From positions 125,301 through 189,300 of the forward strand of contig NZ_KK211185.1 of assembly GCF_000620765.1 (NCBI RefSeq): a stretch of DNA of 64,000 nt, read 5' to 3'. A program made the translations under genes and the position numbers. The notes beneath the pieces were generated by a model, which had not been told where the DNA came from, did no database searches, and was given only the letters and a program-made list of their open reading frames with translations. The stretch comes from Desulfovermiculus halophilus DSM 18834. Its GTDB lineage: Bacteria > Desulfobacterota > Desulfovibrionia > Desulfovibrionales > Desulfothermaceae. Shown in pieces: positions 36,514 to 45,142 of the stretch (positions are counted from its first letter, which is position 1; each line of letters opens with the position of its first letter).

Positions 36514-36862
36514 CATGCCCGCCAAGGCGGGCACGTTTTCGCTAACGAGGCATACAAACGATTTCGATACCGATACCGACTGGGAGTGGTTACCCAATCG
36601 AATCCTGATAAGGCTGAGGATTACTGGCGCGAAGAATGAGCGTCCAGTGCATCCGTTTGTTGTGATTTTTTTCTTCGGGTTCGTAATCGCTATCGGGATC
36701 GGGATCGATCTCCTTAAACTGAGGGTTCCTGCTGCACCGAATGACATATTCTTTCGATTTCGATACCGATCCCGATTTCGATTTGGATTATCCCAACTAA
36801 TAACTTATAACAGTTTTTCATACCAAACCACATGCCTGCGCCGTGGCGGGCATGTGGGTTGG
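36514..36862. repeat. Family C repeat, long copy 2
   Basis: Starts with CATGCCCGCCAAGGCGGGC, continues through the CGATTTCGATACCGATACCG tract, a central region with ATCGGGATCGGGATCGATC, and ends with the inverted head at 36830-36862. A partial family B end (TTTCCTCGACCCAGGAAATG) precedes it at 36481. It has nearly the same sequence as the copy at 60526-60830 in the opposite orientation. No gene is seen in 36451-36881. Confidence 0.75.
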
Positions 36863-36881
36863 TATATATCCGTGTGGCCGA

Positions 36882-38090
36882 CTACCTTGAACCCGTGGCC
36901 CGGTCCTTGATCTGTCTGCCCAGGCGCTGGCCCACGGCAAAGAGGTCCTTGGCCTGATCGTGGGTGGGGACATGCTTTATGCCTGCCGGCTCTTCAGGCA
37001 GGTCCATGCCCATGTCCTGCAGCCACTGGGCGATCTTTTTCGGGGCCTCGCCGCTCCAGCCGTAGGAACCAAAGGCATAGCCGATCTTGTTTTGGGGCTT
37101 TAAGCCCTGCATATAGGTAAGCATGTCGGCGATCAGGGGAAGAACTCCGTTGTTGTGGGTCGGCGATCCGACCAGTACGGCCCCGGCGTCCCAGACTTCG
37201 CCCATGACGTCGGAATGATGCCAGCTCTTGATGGCAAAAAGCTTGACCTCGATGTCTTCCGCACTCAGTCCCGAAGCCAGGCTGTCGGCCATCATGGCGG
37301 TGGACTTCCACATGGTGTCGTAGACTATGACGGCCTTGGCTGTCGGCTGTTGAGCCGCAAACTCCTGGTAGGCGGCCAGGGTGTTGGCCACGTTGTCCTT
37401 GAGGACCAGCCCGTGATCCGGGGCGATCATGTCAATATCCCAGCCCAGCTCCTGGACAGCCTGCAGGGCCTTGGGGACCTGGGCGGAAAAGGGGAGAATG
37501 ATATTGGCGTAGTAGTGAGCCATATAGGACTTGAGCTCCGGCCATGGGATCCAGTCGTCGAAGCGCTGGCTGGAGGCTATGTTCTGGCCGAAGGCGTCCT
37601 GGGAAATAAGGAGCTTGTCTTCAGGGATATAGGAGACCATGCTGTCCGGCCAGTGGAGCATCCTGGTCTCCAGAAACTGGACCGTGCGCTTGCCCAGAGA
37701 GGCTGTTTCCTTGTTTCCGACCACATGCAGGGGCCAGTCGTGGGTGTGGAAGCGGCCGTCAAGGAACTGCTTGCCCATTTTGGAGACATACATGACTTCT
37801 GGCCGGACCCGGTCCACAATCTCGGCCAGGCATCCGCTGTGGTCAGGCTCGCAGTGATTGACCACGATCTGATCGATCTTGGCCGGGTCGATAATTTGTG
37901 CGATTTGGCATAGAAGCTCTGAAGTGAACCTGGAGTCCACGGTGTCGAACAAGGTCACCTTGTCGTCCAGGACGAGGTAGGCATTGTAGGTGGTGCCCCG
38001 TGACGATTTGGAATATCCGTGAAAGTCGCGCAGGTTCCAATCCACGGCACCGACCCAGTACACTCCGGGTTTGATTTCCACCGGATTCAT
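36882..38090 (-). CDS. roo: Flavodiiron protein, rubredoxin:oxygen oxidoreductase type
   Basis: A 402-residue A-type flavodiiron protein that reduces O2 to water (and often NO), with electrons from rubredoxin, in the cytoplasm. The diiron ligands are all in place: His79, Glu81, Asp83 and His84 in NHCEPDHSG, His146 in MLHWPDSM, Asp165 in SQDAFGQN and His226 in APDHG. The flavodoxin domain (about 255-395) has VIVYDTMWKSTAMMA for FMN phosphate binding. The gene lies 84 bases downstream of perR on the same strand, a context that supports peroxide/oxygen-responsive control. rubredoxin is not in the window. Confidence 0.95.
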   Translation of the reverse strand: MNPVEIKPGVYWVGAVDWNLRDFHGYSKSSRGTTYNAYLVLDDKVTLFDTVDSRFTSELLCQIAQIIDPAKIDQIVVNHCEPDHSGCLAEIVDRVRPEVMYVSKMGKQFLDGRFHTHDWPLHVVGNKETASLGKRTVQFLETRMLHWPDSMVSYIPEDKLLISQDAFGQNIASSQRFDDWIPWPELKSYMAHYYANIILPFSAQVPKALQAVQELGWDIDMIAPDHGLVLKDNVANTLAAYQEFAAQQPTAKAVIVYDTMWKSTAMMADSLASGLSAEDIEVKLFAIKSWHHSDVMGEVWDAGAVLVGSPTHNNGVLPLIADMLTYMQGLKPQNKIGYAFGSYGWSGEAPKKIAQWLQDMGMDLPEEPAGIKHVPTHDQAKDLFAVGQRLGRQIKDRATGSR

Positions 38091-38174
38091 GACAGCCCTC
38101 CTTGGCTCTATGGTTTACAGCCCCAGCAGCATTTAAGCCCGAGCATTTCAAGTATACGAGGTGTTTTCCTGAGC

Positions 38175-38558
38175 TTAGCACTCGGGGCAAACCCCATAGA
38201 CCAGCACATTGCAGCTGAGGATGGTGAAGTCGGTATCAATCTCCCGGCACAGGGCCGCGGTATCCGGTCCGGAGTGCACATCCGCCACTCGACCGCAGTT
38301 GGTGCAGCAGATATGGATATGCGGATGCGGATTTCCGTCAAACCGCATCTGGCTGTTTCCGGCCTGCACCTTCTGGATGATGCCTTCTGAGGACAACAGG
38401 TCCAGATTGCGGTAAATGGTCCCCAGGCTGACCTTGGGCAGCCTTTTGCGGACCATCTCGTAGAGCTCGTCTGCGGTTGGATGGGAACGTACCTTGCGCA
38501 GCTCCTCAAGGATGACTCTGCGCTGGGGGGTGACCCGAAGGTTCTTAATCGGATTCAC
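38175..38558 (-). CDS. perR: Fur family peroxide-responsive regulator PerR
   Basis: A 127-residue Fur-family repressor with winged-helix LRVTPQRRVILEELRKV and SLGTIYRNLDLL, the His-rich NPHPHIHICC and two CxxC pairs (CTNC and the terminal CPEC) for a structural zinc. This layout matches PerR, which senses peroxide by iron-catalysed histidine oxidation. GTG at 38558 is chosen because CAGGAG lies 6 bases before it; an ATG 36 bases upstream falls inside the operator. Immediately downstream is roo, a probable target in the same transcript. A palindrome covers the promoter's start region, indicating autoregulation. Confidence 0.88.
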   Translation of the reverse strand: MNPIKNLRVTPQRRVILEELRKVRSHPTADELYEMVRKRLPKVSLGTIYRNLDLLSSEGIIQKVQAGNSQMRFDGNPHPHIHICCTNCGRVADVHSGPDTAALCREIDTDFTILSCNVLVYGVCPEC

Positions 38559-38576
38559 AACTGACTCCTGAGTAAT

Positions 38577-38595
38577 ATTGAGAATAAATCTCATT
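38577..38595. promoter_or_regulatory. Probable PerR operator
   Basis: ATTGAGAATAAATCTCATT is a near-perfect 7-5-7 palindrome, similar in form to Fur/PerR boxes. It overlaps the expected transcription start of perR, just downstream of the -10 element. Confidence 0.6.
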
Positions 38596-38599
38596 AATT

Positions 38600-38626
38600 T
38601 TTATACACTGCGCACCATGCTGTCAA
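38600..38626 (-). promoter_or_regulatory. Promoter of perR-roo
   Basis: On the minus strand TTGACA (38621-38626) and TATAAA (38600-38605) are separated by 15 bases, slightly short. It sits between the end of cimA and perR. Confidence 0.5.
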
Positions 38627-38655
38627 GGACTGATACGTCGTGTGAATCCTGTGCC

Positions 38656-40278
38656 TTAGGCATTCTCCTGTGCCTGCAGCCTGGCCAGCTTTTCCTGATC
38701 GTCCTTAAAAAGCTTGTAGTTCACCGAATCGACCAGGGCCTGCCAGCTGGCCTCGATAATATTGAAGGATACCCCCATGGTCATCCACCGGCATTTATGA
38801 TCCCCGGACTCGATGAGCACCCGAACCCGGGAGGCGGTCCCGGGGGCATCGTTCAGGTTCGGGGAGAGGACCCGGACCTTGAAATCCAGCAGGCTCATTT
38901 CATGCAGCTTGGGGTAGAACTTTTCCAGTCCCTTGCGCAGGGCGTTGTCCAGGGCGTTCACCGGTCCTCGGCCGGTTGCGGCCGTGTGCTCGACCTCGCC
39001 TCCAACCTGGATCATGACCGTGGCCTCGGAGAAAGGTTCTCCGTTCTCCTGATTCTTGGCGTCCATGACCCTAAACCCGAGCAGGGAGTAATAGCGCCTG
39101 GCCCGGCCCAGGGTCCGGTTCAGCAGAAGCTCGAATGAGGCCTCGGCGACGCTGAATTCAAAGCCCTTGCTTTCCAGGGTTTTTATCTTGTTCAGTAGTT
39201 CCAGGACAAAGGGATCGTCCTTCTCCAGGGGAATGCCGTACTGCTTGGCCTTGAACAGAATATTGCTCTGTCCGGCCAGGTCGGAGAGCAGGACCCGCTG
39301 TTTGTTGCCCACGGACTCGGGCGGGATATGTTCGTAGGTCTTGGGGTTGCGGCGGATAGCGCTGACATGCACCCCCCCTTTGTGGGCGAATGCCGCCCTG
39401 CCCACAAAGGGCTGGCGGGCAAAGGGCCGGATGTTGGCCACTTCGGAAATATAGTGGGCCGCTGGAGTCAAGCGCTCCAGGTGATTCTGGGGCAGGGCCG
39501 TGTATCCCATCTTCAACTCCAGGCTGGGCAGGATGGAGCAGAGATTCGCGTTGCCGCAGCGTTCCCCCACCCCGTTTATGGTGCCCTGCACGTGGGTCGC
39601 CCCGGCCCGGACCGCTTCAAGGGAGTTGGCCACGGCCAGTTCCGAGTCATTGTGGGCGTGGATGCCCAGGTGGGTGTCCGGAAACTCTTGAGCGACCCGG
39701 GTGAAGATGTCCCTGACCTCCGAGGTCATGGACCCGCCGTTGGTATCGCACAGAACCAGGGCGTCCGCGCCCGCGGCTTTGGCCTGGTGCAGGCAGCTCA
39801 AGGCATAGTCCGGGTCATCCTTGAAGCCGTCGAAGAAGTGCTCGGCATCAAAAAAGAGGTGCCGGACGTGAGGCCGAAGATAGGCCAGCGAGTCGTGGAT
39901 GAGCTCCAGGTTTCGCTCCAAAGTGGTCCGCAGGGCTTCCTGGACATGGATGGTCCAGGTCTTTCCGAACAGGGTGACCGCCGATGCTGCCGCCCGGAGC
40001 AGGAGGTTGAAGTGCTGGTCGTTTTCCGGGGTGGCCTTGGGGTTGTGCGTGCTGCCAAAGGCGGTCACAACGGCGTTTTTCAGGCTGTAGTGCTTGATTT
40101 CCTGAAAGTAGAGCTCGTCTGTGGGATTGGAGCTGGGCCATCCCCCCTCGATGAAATCAATGCCCAGATCATCAAGCTTTTGGGTCACCCGGATCTTGTC
40201 TTCAGTGGAGAAATGGACGTCCTCGGCCTGGGTGCCGTCCCGAAGGGTAGTGTCGTATACCGTGATTTTGGAAGTCAT
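38656..40278 (-). CDS. cimA: (R)-citramalate synthase / alpha-isopropylmalate synthase family
   Basis: A 540-residue DRE-TIM metallolyase that would condense pyruvate and acetyl-CoA to citramalate, opening a threonine-independent isoleucine route. The HMGL-like signature is TLRDGTQAEDV, with HAHNDSELAVANSLEAVRAGA and GVGERCGNANLCSI for metal binding (landmarks within the blocks). The C-terminal regulatory LeuA_dimer domain is present from about residue 400, with ATVMIQVGGEVEHTAATGRGPV. The total length and the IEGGWPSSNP block fit the long CimA type rather than LeuA. It is downstream of lysC and ends before perR. Substrate preference is inferred from the subfamily. Confidence 0.92.
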   Translation of the reverse strand: MTSKITVYDTTLRDGTQAEDVHFSTEDKIRVTQKLDDLGIDFIEGGWPSSNPTDELYFQEIKHYSLKNAVVTAFGSTHNPKATPENDQHFNLLLRAAASAVTLFGKTWTIHVQEALRTTLERNLELIHDSLAYLRPHVRHLFFDAEHFFDGFKDDPDYALSCLHQAKAAGADALVLCDTNGGSMTSEVRDIFTRVAQEFPDTHLGIHAHNDSELAVANSLEAVRAGATHVQGTINGVGERCGNANLCSILPSLELKMGYTALPQNHLERLTPAAHYISEVANIRPFARQPFVGRAAFAHKGGVHVSAIRRNPKTYEHIPPESVGNKQRVLLSDLAGQSNILFKAKQYGIPLEKDDPFVLELLNKIKTLESKGFEFSVAEASFELLLNRTLGRARRYYSLLGFRVMDAKNQENGEPFSEATVMIQVGGEVEHTAATGRGPVNALDNALRKGLEKFYPKLHEMSLLDFKVRVLSPNLNDAPGTASRVRVLIESGDHKCRWMTMGVSFNIIEASWQALVDSVNYKLFKDDQEKLARLQAQENA

Positions 40279-40401
40279 AACCTGTATCGATGTAAGTTTT
40301 TTATTTTCCGGGATCTGGATCGAGCGCTTTCAAGGATCACGAATTGAAATGACCAGCATTGGGAGCGACTACAAGAAGCGAGCTTATCTCAAGGGTCATT
40401 G

Positions 40402-41637
40402 CTATGATTCAGCAGCCGCCGGTTCCTGATCCAGGCCGAAGGCCTCGTGCAGGGTGCGTACAGCCAGCTCGGTGTATTTTTCCTGAATCAGGCAGGAGAT
40501 TTTGATCTCCGAGGTGCTGATGATCATGATATTGATGTCTTCGGACTGCAGGGCCTTGAAGGCTATGGCCGCTACCCCTGAGTGATTGCGCATGCCCACC
40601 CCGATGATGGAGACCTTGCACACCTTGGTGTCCGGGAGAATGGCCCGGGCTCCAAGGTTCTCCTTGAGGCGGTCGATGACTTGCATGGTCCGGTCCAGGT
40701 CTCCCCTGGGGACGGTAAAGGTGATGTCCGTGCGGCCCTCCCGGCTGGGATTCTGGACAATCATGTCCACAATGATATTGGCCGAAGCCAAGGGCTCGAA
40801 TACCGAGGCCGCAATGCCGGGCTCGTCGAATACATCCACCAGGGTGATTCGGGCCTGGTCCTTGTCGTAGGCTATGCCGGAAACCAGTACAGCTTCCATA
40901 TCTTCATCCTCCTGCACGAGAAGAGTCCCTGGTTCATCGGAAAAAGTGGACCGGACATGAACCGGGACATTGTATTTCTTGGCAAACTCAACGGAACGGA
41001 TCTGCAGCACCTTTGCCCCCATGCTGGACATCTCCAGCATCTCATCATAGGCGATTCTGGGCAGCTTTCTGGCCTGGGCGCATATGTTCGGATCTGTGGT
41101 GTATACCCCTGCGACATCGGTGTAGATCTCGCAGACCTCGGCGTTTAAGGCCCCAGCCAGGGCTACGGCGCTGGTGTCCGATCCCCCTCGCCCCAGGGTG
41201 GTCAGATGGTTGTTGCAGTCGCAGCCCTGAAAACCGGCCACGACCAGAACGTTGTACCGCTCCAGCAGCTCGTGGAGCTGTTCGGCATTGATGTCCAGGA
41301 TCCTGGCCTGGCCGTAGCTCGGGTCGGTGTGAATCGGAATCTGAAATCCAAGCATGGACCTGGCCTTGATCCCGCTATTCTGCAAGAGCATGGAAAAAAG
41401 GGCCACAGAGATCTGTTCCCCGGTGGTCAACAGGACATCCAGCTCGCTCGGTGCCGGGGTATCAGACCACTCTCTGGCCATTTTCAAGAGGCGGTCGGTC
41501 TCCCCGGCCATGGCCGAGAGGACCACGATCACCCTGTAGCCTTGATCCAGTTTGCGCTGCACTTTGGCCTGGACCTGCTGCATGCATTGCAGGTCGGCCA
41601 CCGATGTACCTCCGAATTTTTGGACGACAACCTTCAT
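40402..41637 (-). CDS. lysC: Aspartate kinase
   Basis: LysC phosphorylates aspartate, the first step to lysine, threonine, methionine and diaminopimelate. The 411-residue protein starts VVVQKFGGTSVADLQCM and has FQGCDCNNHLTTLGRGGSDTSAVALA, the aspartate-binding part (landmark, core LGRGGSDTSA). Two ACT domains lie in the C-terminal 145 residues (ITLVDVFDEPGIAASVF and VSIIGVGMRNHSGVAAIAF), so end-product feedback inhibition is likely. It lies between tsaE (59 bases upstream) and cimA (123 bases downstream) on the same strand. Confidence 0.96.
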   Translation of the reverse strand: MKVVVQKFGGTSVADLQCMQQVQAKVQRKLDQGYRVIVVLSAMAGETDRLLKMAREWSDTPAPSELDVLLTTGEQISVALFSMLLQNSGIKARSMLGFQIPIHTDPSYGQARILDINAEQLHELLERYNVLVVAGFQGCDCNNHLTTLGRGGSDTSAVALAGALNAEVCEIYTDVAGVYTTDPNICAQARKLPRIAYDEMLEMSSMGAKVLQIRSVEFAKKYNVPVHVRSTFSDEPGTLLVQEDEDMEAVLVSGIAYDKDQARITLVDVFDEPGIAASVFEPLASANIIVDMIVQNPSREGRTDITFTVPRGDLDRTMQVIDRLKENLGARAILPDTKVCKVSIIGVGMRNHSGVAAIAFKALQSEDINIMIISTSEIKISCLIQEKYTELAVRTLHEAFGLDQEPAAAES

Positions 41638-41696
41638 GACGATGCGATGCTCCTGTTCAGAATAAAAATCGGGACCTAAGCCTGATCCATGACCGC

Positions 41697-42179
41697 TTAT
41701 CCACTGTGCAGTGCGCCTGTTTCACCCAGGGCGTGCAGCCAATCTTCAGCCCGGTCCCCGCGGGCCTGAAAACGGATGAGCCGGTCCTGCCCGGCCATTT
41801 CAATGGTTAGCCGCAGATAGTTTGCTGGAAGTTCGCTCCAGGGGAGATATTCCGCCCATTCGATGAACAGGGCCGCGTATTCCGTATCCAGGCATTCGGC
41901 CAGGGCCTCATCCATGCCGGCCCGGCCCAGGCGGTACAGATCGGCATGAATCACTTCCGGTCTGGTGGAATAGATATTGACCAGGTTAAAACTCGGGCTG
42001 CTGACTTCCGCCTGGTCACCTCCCGGGAGGTTTTCCACCACACAGCGGATCAATGTTGTTTTGCCCGCTCCCAGGGGCCCGGAGATCAGCACAGGGCAGG
42101 GGCCCTTGGAAATGATGATCTGGGCCAAGGTGTGCCCCAGCTCTGCGGTTTGGTCAAGATTGGAAAGGGTGCACTGCAT
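41697..42179 (-). CDS. tsaE: tRNA threonylcarbamoyladenosine biosynthesis ATPase TsaE
   Basis: TsaE is the ATPase of the TsaB-TsaD-TsaE complex that makes t6A37 in ANN-decoding tRNAs. The 160-residue sequence has the P-loop SGPLGAGKTTLIR, the switch-like SSPSFNLVNIY and HADLYRL, and LFIEWAEYLP. The length and spacing are normal. It is in the pdxJ-acpS-nnr-CBS-tsaE-lysC-cimA order; tsaE next to nnr is common in many bacteria. The start at 42179 is the only ATG matching the family N-terminus. Confidence 0.93.
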   Translation of the reverse strand: MQCTLSNLDQTAELGHTLAQIIISKGPCPVLISGPLGAGKTTLIRCVVENLPGGDQAEVSSPSFNLVNIYSTRPEVIHADLYRLGRAGMDEALAECLDTEYAALFIEWAEYLPWSELPANYLRLTIEMAGQDRLIRFQARGDRAEDWLHALGETGALHSG

Positions 42180-42302
42180 ATTGTGTTGTGCGGATAGGCA
42201 TATTGGGAGAGTTGCGTGGATGCGATGCAGTCTCGGTGTCCAGATGGACTCTCATGCCCTCGCCCCGGCTCATTATGGCCACTTGGATAGCGACAAGGCG
42301 GT

Positions 42303-42749
42303 CTATTTGAGCATGGTCTTGAGCACGTCTTCCTTGCCCACAATGCCCACCAGCTTGCCGTCCTGGACCACGGGAATGGTGTGGAAGTTCTTCTTGACCA
42401 TCAAATCGGCCACATCTTCAAGCTCGGCATCTGGAGAAACCGAGGTTGGATCTTTGGTCATGGCCTGTTCCACCGTGGTGGCGGCCATTTTTTGAACCTC
42501 TTTCTCCAAATGGCTCATGGAAGTCAGGGGAATGAGGCCGTCAAGCAGGGTGAATACCGTGGGCAGAGGAAGCTTTTTCTGCTGCACAATGAGATCGCTT
42601 TGGCAGATGATGCCCACCAGGATGTTTTCGGCATCGATCACGGGCAATCCATTGATATGATTGTCCAGGAGCAGGCTGGCTGCCTGGGATATCTTTGTCC
42701 CCGGCTGGACGGTCATCACGTCCGTGGTCATGATTTCCGAAATCTTCAT
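42303..42749 (-). CDS. CBS domain protein
   Basis: A 148-residue protein made of two CBS motifs (a Bateman module): ISEIMTTDVMTVQPGTKISQAASLL with NHINGLPVIDAENILVGIIC, and VEQAMTKDPTSVSPDAELEDVADLM with FHTIPVVQDGKLVGIVGKEDVLK. Such free-standing proteins bind adenine nucleotides and act as sensors, but the partner is not known. It lies between nnr and tsaE on the same strand, 123 bases from tsaE. Gaps of 120-160 bases on both sides hold no further gene. Confidence 0.9.
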   Translation of the reverse strand: MKISEIMTTDVMTVQPGTKISQAASLLLDNHINGLPVIDAENILVGIICQSDLIVQQKKLPLPTVFTLLDGLIPLTSMSHLEKEVQKMAATTVEQAMTKDPTSVSPDAELEDVADLMVKKNFHTIPVVQDGKLVGIVGKEDVLKTMLK

Positions 42750-42911
42750 ATGCCACCGTTTTGTCTATTCAAAAGTTTGATGCAGATGCAATGTCTTGTG
42801 CCCGGTGGAGATGGTCGGGGCAATTGCTGCGCCCAAGAGGCTGGCTCCTGCTCGAAGCGAGAAAAAGCCTTTCCGTCCATTCGGGACGGCCCAGAGCGGA
42901 AACATACATTT

Positions 42912-44453
42912 CTAGCTGGGTTTGTCCAAAAGTTCAAGAACCCGGGGCAGGGTATGGGCGATATCCTGAGGAAGATGTCCGCGAAACGGAAAATCCTTGT
43001 GCAGGACCCGGCCTGTGGCTCCGTGCCAGAACACTCCGGCGCAGGCCGCAGGAAATGGATTCAACCCCTGAGCCAGCAGAGAGGCGATAACTCCGGAAAG
43101 CACATCCCCAGAGCCTCCAAGGGCCAAATGCGGCCAGGCCTCGGAACAGAGACGCACTGTCTGTTCAGGGGCGGCAACAATTGAGCCCGCTCCTTTCAAA
43201 ACCAGCGTGGACCGCAGCTTTTGACTCCAGGTTCTGGCTATTTCTATCCGCTTGGCCACAATATCCTCCACACCTTGGCCGCAGATCCTGGCCATTTCCC
43301 CAGGATGGGGCGTGAGCACACTGTCTGCAGGGAGGTGGGCGGTCAGATCGGGGTTTTGGGCCAGGGCAAAGAGGGCGTCGGCATCAAAGACCGTGGGGGG
43401 ATGATCGGTGTGAACATAGGAGCGGACAAAGTCCATAGCTCCATCAGTCCGCCCCAGTCCCGGACCGAGGACAACAGCGTCAAAGGACTGCACATCGGCC
43501 AGGTCGGCCATGCAGCCCTCGGTCCATTGCGACCCCGGTCCCAGGGCCATGGTCATAATGTCCGGCCAGCCCTGCTTAATCTCGGAGATCAATCCCCTGG
43601 GACAGCCCACAGTGACCAGGCCGGTTCCGGAACGCAGAGCGCCCAGGGCGGCCAGGACCGGAGCGCCGGTCAGACCGGGGGAGCCTCCGAGGATCAGAAC
43701 GTGCCCGTGGCTGCCTTTGTGGGCCAGGTGGGAAGGCTTGGGAAGCAGGGACAGGGCCTGGTCATCCAGTTCATAGCAGGAGGGGGGATTCTGTTCCTGT
43801 ATGGATCGAGGCAGACCGATGTCCTGAATATGCAGCCGGCCGCAGAATTCTTTGGCCTCCGGCATACGCAGTCCGGTCTTGGCTGCGGCAAAGGTCACTG
43901 TTACATCGGCCTTTACGGCTGTGGGGCTGGGACGCCCGGTGTATCCATTGATCCCAGACGGGATGTCGATGGACAGAACAAAGCATTTTCGACCCAACCT
44001 GTTTATGCACTGGATCCACTGTTGATAGTCTTCCCGCAGCTCCCCCTGGAAACCGGTACCCAACAGGCCGTCGACAATAATATCCGGAATGCACAGCCCT
44101 TCCAGGTTGTAGCCCTTTAGCGGGGTCATGGCTACCCCGGCCTTGTCGGCCAGATCGAGGTGAAATGCCGTCTCTCCGGAATAGGCGTCAAGGTCCCTGC
44201 TGTGGAGGACCAGACAGACGGCGCCCTGATCCACCAGGTGCCTGGACAGAGCAAAGGCATCACCGCCATTGTTCCCGGAGCCGGCAAAGAGGGCGATCCG
44301 TTTGCCTTCCAGCGGTCCTGCTTCTGTGCGCAGCACATGCAGGAGTTCGCGGCTGGCGTTTTCCATGAGCAGATGCCCGGGCAGGCCGAACTCATGAATG
44401 CTCAAGCGGTCCCATACGGCAATCTCATCCGGCGTGGGCAAGGGACGATACAT
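42912..44453 (-). CDS. nnr: Bifunctional NAD(P)H-hydrate epimerase / ADP-dependent dehydratase
   Basis: This metabolite-repair enzyme epimerises and then dehydrates damaged NADHX/NADPHX. The N-terminal epimerase domain (residues 1-215) has ALFAGSGNNGGDAFALSRHL and DIIVDGLLGTGFQG; the C-terminal dehydratase, a ribokinase-like fold (about 230-510), has VLILGGSPGLTGAPVLAALGALRSGTGLV, LVLKGAGSIVAAPE and GGSGDVLSGVIASLLAQG (key part GSGDVLSG). At 513 residues both domains are complete. It sits in the acpS-nnr-CBS-tsaE block; a family A repeat separates it from acpS. Confidence 0.95.
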   Translation of the reverse strand: MYRPLPTPDEIAVWDRLSIHEFGLPGHLLMENASRELLHVLRTEAGPLEGKRIALFAGSGNNGGDAFALSRHLVDQGAVCLVLHSRDLDAYSGETAFHLDLADKAGVAMTPLKGYNLEGLCIPDIIVDGLLGTGFQGELREDYQQWIQCINRLGRKCFVLSIDIPSGINGYTGRPSPTAVKADVTVTFAAAKTGLRMPEAKEFCGRLHIQDIGLPRSIQEQNPPSCYELDDQALSLLPKPSHLAHKGSHGHVLILGGSPGLTGAPVLAALGALRSGTGLVTVGCPRGLISEIKQGWPDIMTMALGPGSQWTEGCMADLADVQSFDAVVLGPGLGRTDGAMDFVRSYVHTDHPPTVFDADALFALAQNPDLTAHLPADSVLTPHPGEMARICGQGVEDIVAKRIEIARTWSQKLRSTLVLKGAGSIVAAPEQTVRLCSEAWPHLALGGSGDVLSGVIASLLAQGLNPFPAACAGVFWHGATGRVLHKDFPFRGHLPQDIAHTLPRVLELLDKPS

Positions 44454-44582
44454 GGCGCATCCTTGGTGTGCTAAGGGGCCTTATGAAGATAATGCTCTAA
44501 TAGCCTGATTTTCCTTGGAAGTGTTATCATTACAGCGAAAGATAAGAGCAGTATGCCGTTTCCGTCGTTTCACTATTTTATC

Positions 44583-44710
44583 GTTCCCACGCTCTGCGTG
44601 GGAACTCTTTATGGACGCTCCAGCGTCCATAAAGAGACCGCGGGAGCTGTCAGGAAGGCTCCCATGCAGAGCGTGGGAGCTATAATTAATCGCCAGGCGC
44701 CCGCCTGGCT
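44583..44710. repeat. Family A palindromic element, copy 2
   Basis: It has the same four-hairpin architecture as 17709-17805, in the same orientation (core 44583-44681). The loop and one stem differ at a few compensating positions (for example ATGGACGC and GCGTCCAT). It splits the otherwise compact acpS-nnr spacing. The remaining gap sequence (44454-44731) shows nothing else. Confidence 0.85.
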
Positions 44711-44731
44711 CCTTCAAGGTTTGGTCATGCC

Positions 44732-45127
44732 TTAGTTATCGCTGTAGTGTTCCTCACCTTCCAGGATGACCACCGCACATGCTGTATGCCGGGAGTGGGA
44801 GAGGCTGATATGCCATCTCCCGGCACCCGCTGCCCGGGCTGCCTCTGCGGCTTGGCCGCTGAGTGCGAGCTGTGGCTGTCCCTGGGGAAGATTGTAAACA
44901 GCAATGGAGCGAAATGTAATAGCACCCCGGAATCCGGTGCCCAGAGCCTTGACCGCGGCCTCCTTGGCCGCAAACCTGGCGGCCAGATAGGCGACAGGGG
45001 AAGCAGAAGGCAAGGCCTGGAGCTCGGCAGAGGTCAGTATCCTGGTTGAAAATCTGGTCCCGTGCCGGTTCCATATTCTCTCAATACGCTCCAGTTCAAC
45101 CACATCCACTCCCAGGCCGACGATCAT
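44732..45127 (-). CDS. acpS: Holo-[acyl-carrier-protein] synthase
   Basis: AcpS transfers the phosphopantetheine arm from CoA to acyl carrier protein. The 131-residue protein shows the family motifs [17 protein letters not shown] and [19 protein letters not shown], where the Glu of FAAKEA coordinates magnesium, and [19 protein letters not shown] at the C-terminus. It starts 15 bases after the pdxJ stop, so the two are surely co-transcribed. The pdxJ-acpS pairing is widely conserved. Confidence 0.95.
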   Translation of the reverse strand: MIVGLGVDVVELERIERIWNRHGTRFSTRILTSAELQALPSASPVAYLAARFAAKEAAVKALGTGFRGAITFRSIAVYNLPQGQPQLALSGQAAEAARAAGAGRWHISLSHSRHTACAVVILEGEEHYSDN

Positions 45128-45142
45128 CGCATATGCCTTTGT

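Noticed and set aside
44481..44717. A small minus-strand frame spanning family A copy 2
   Set aside because: It is read through palindromic repeat sequence and has no ribosome site.
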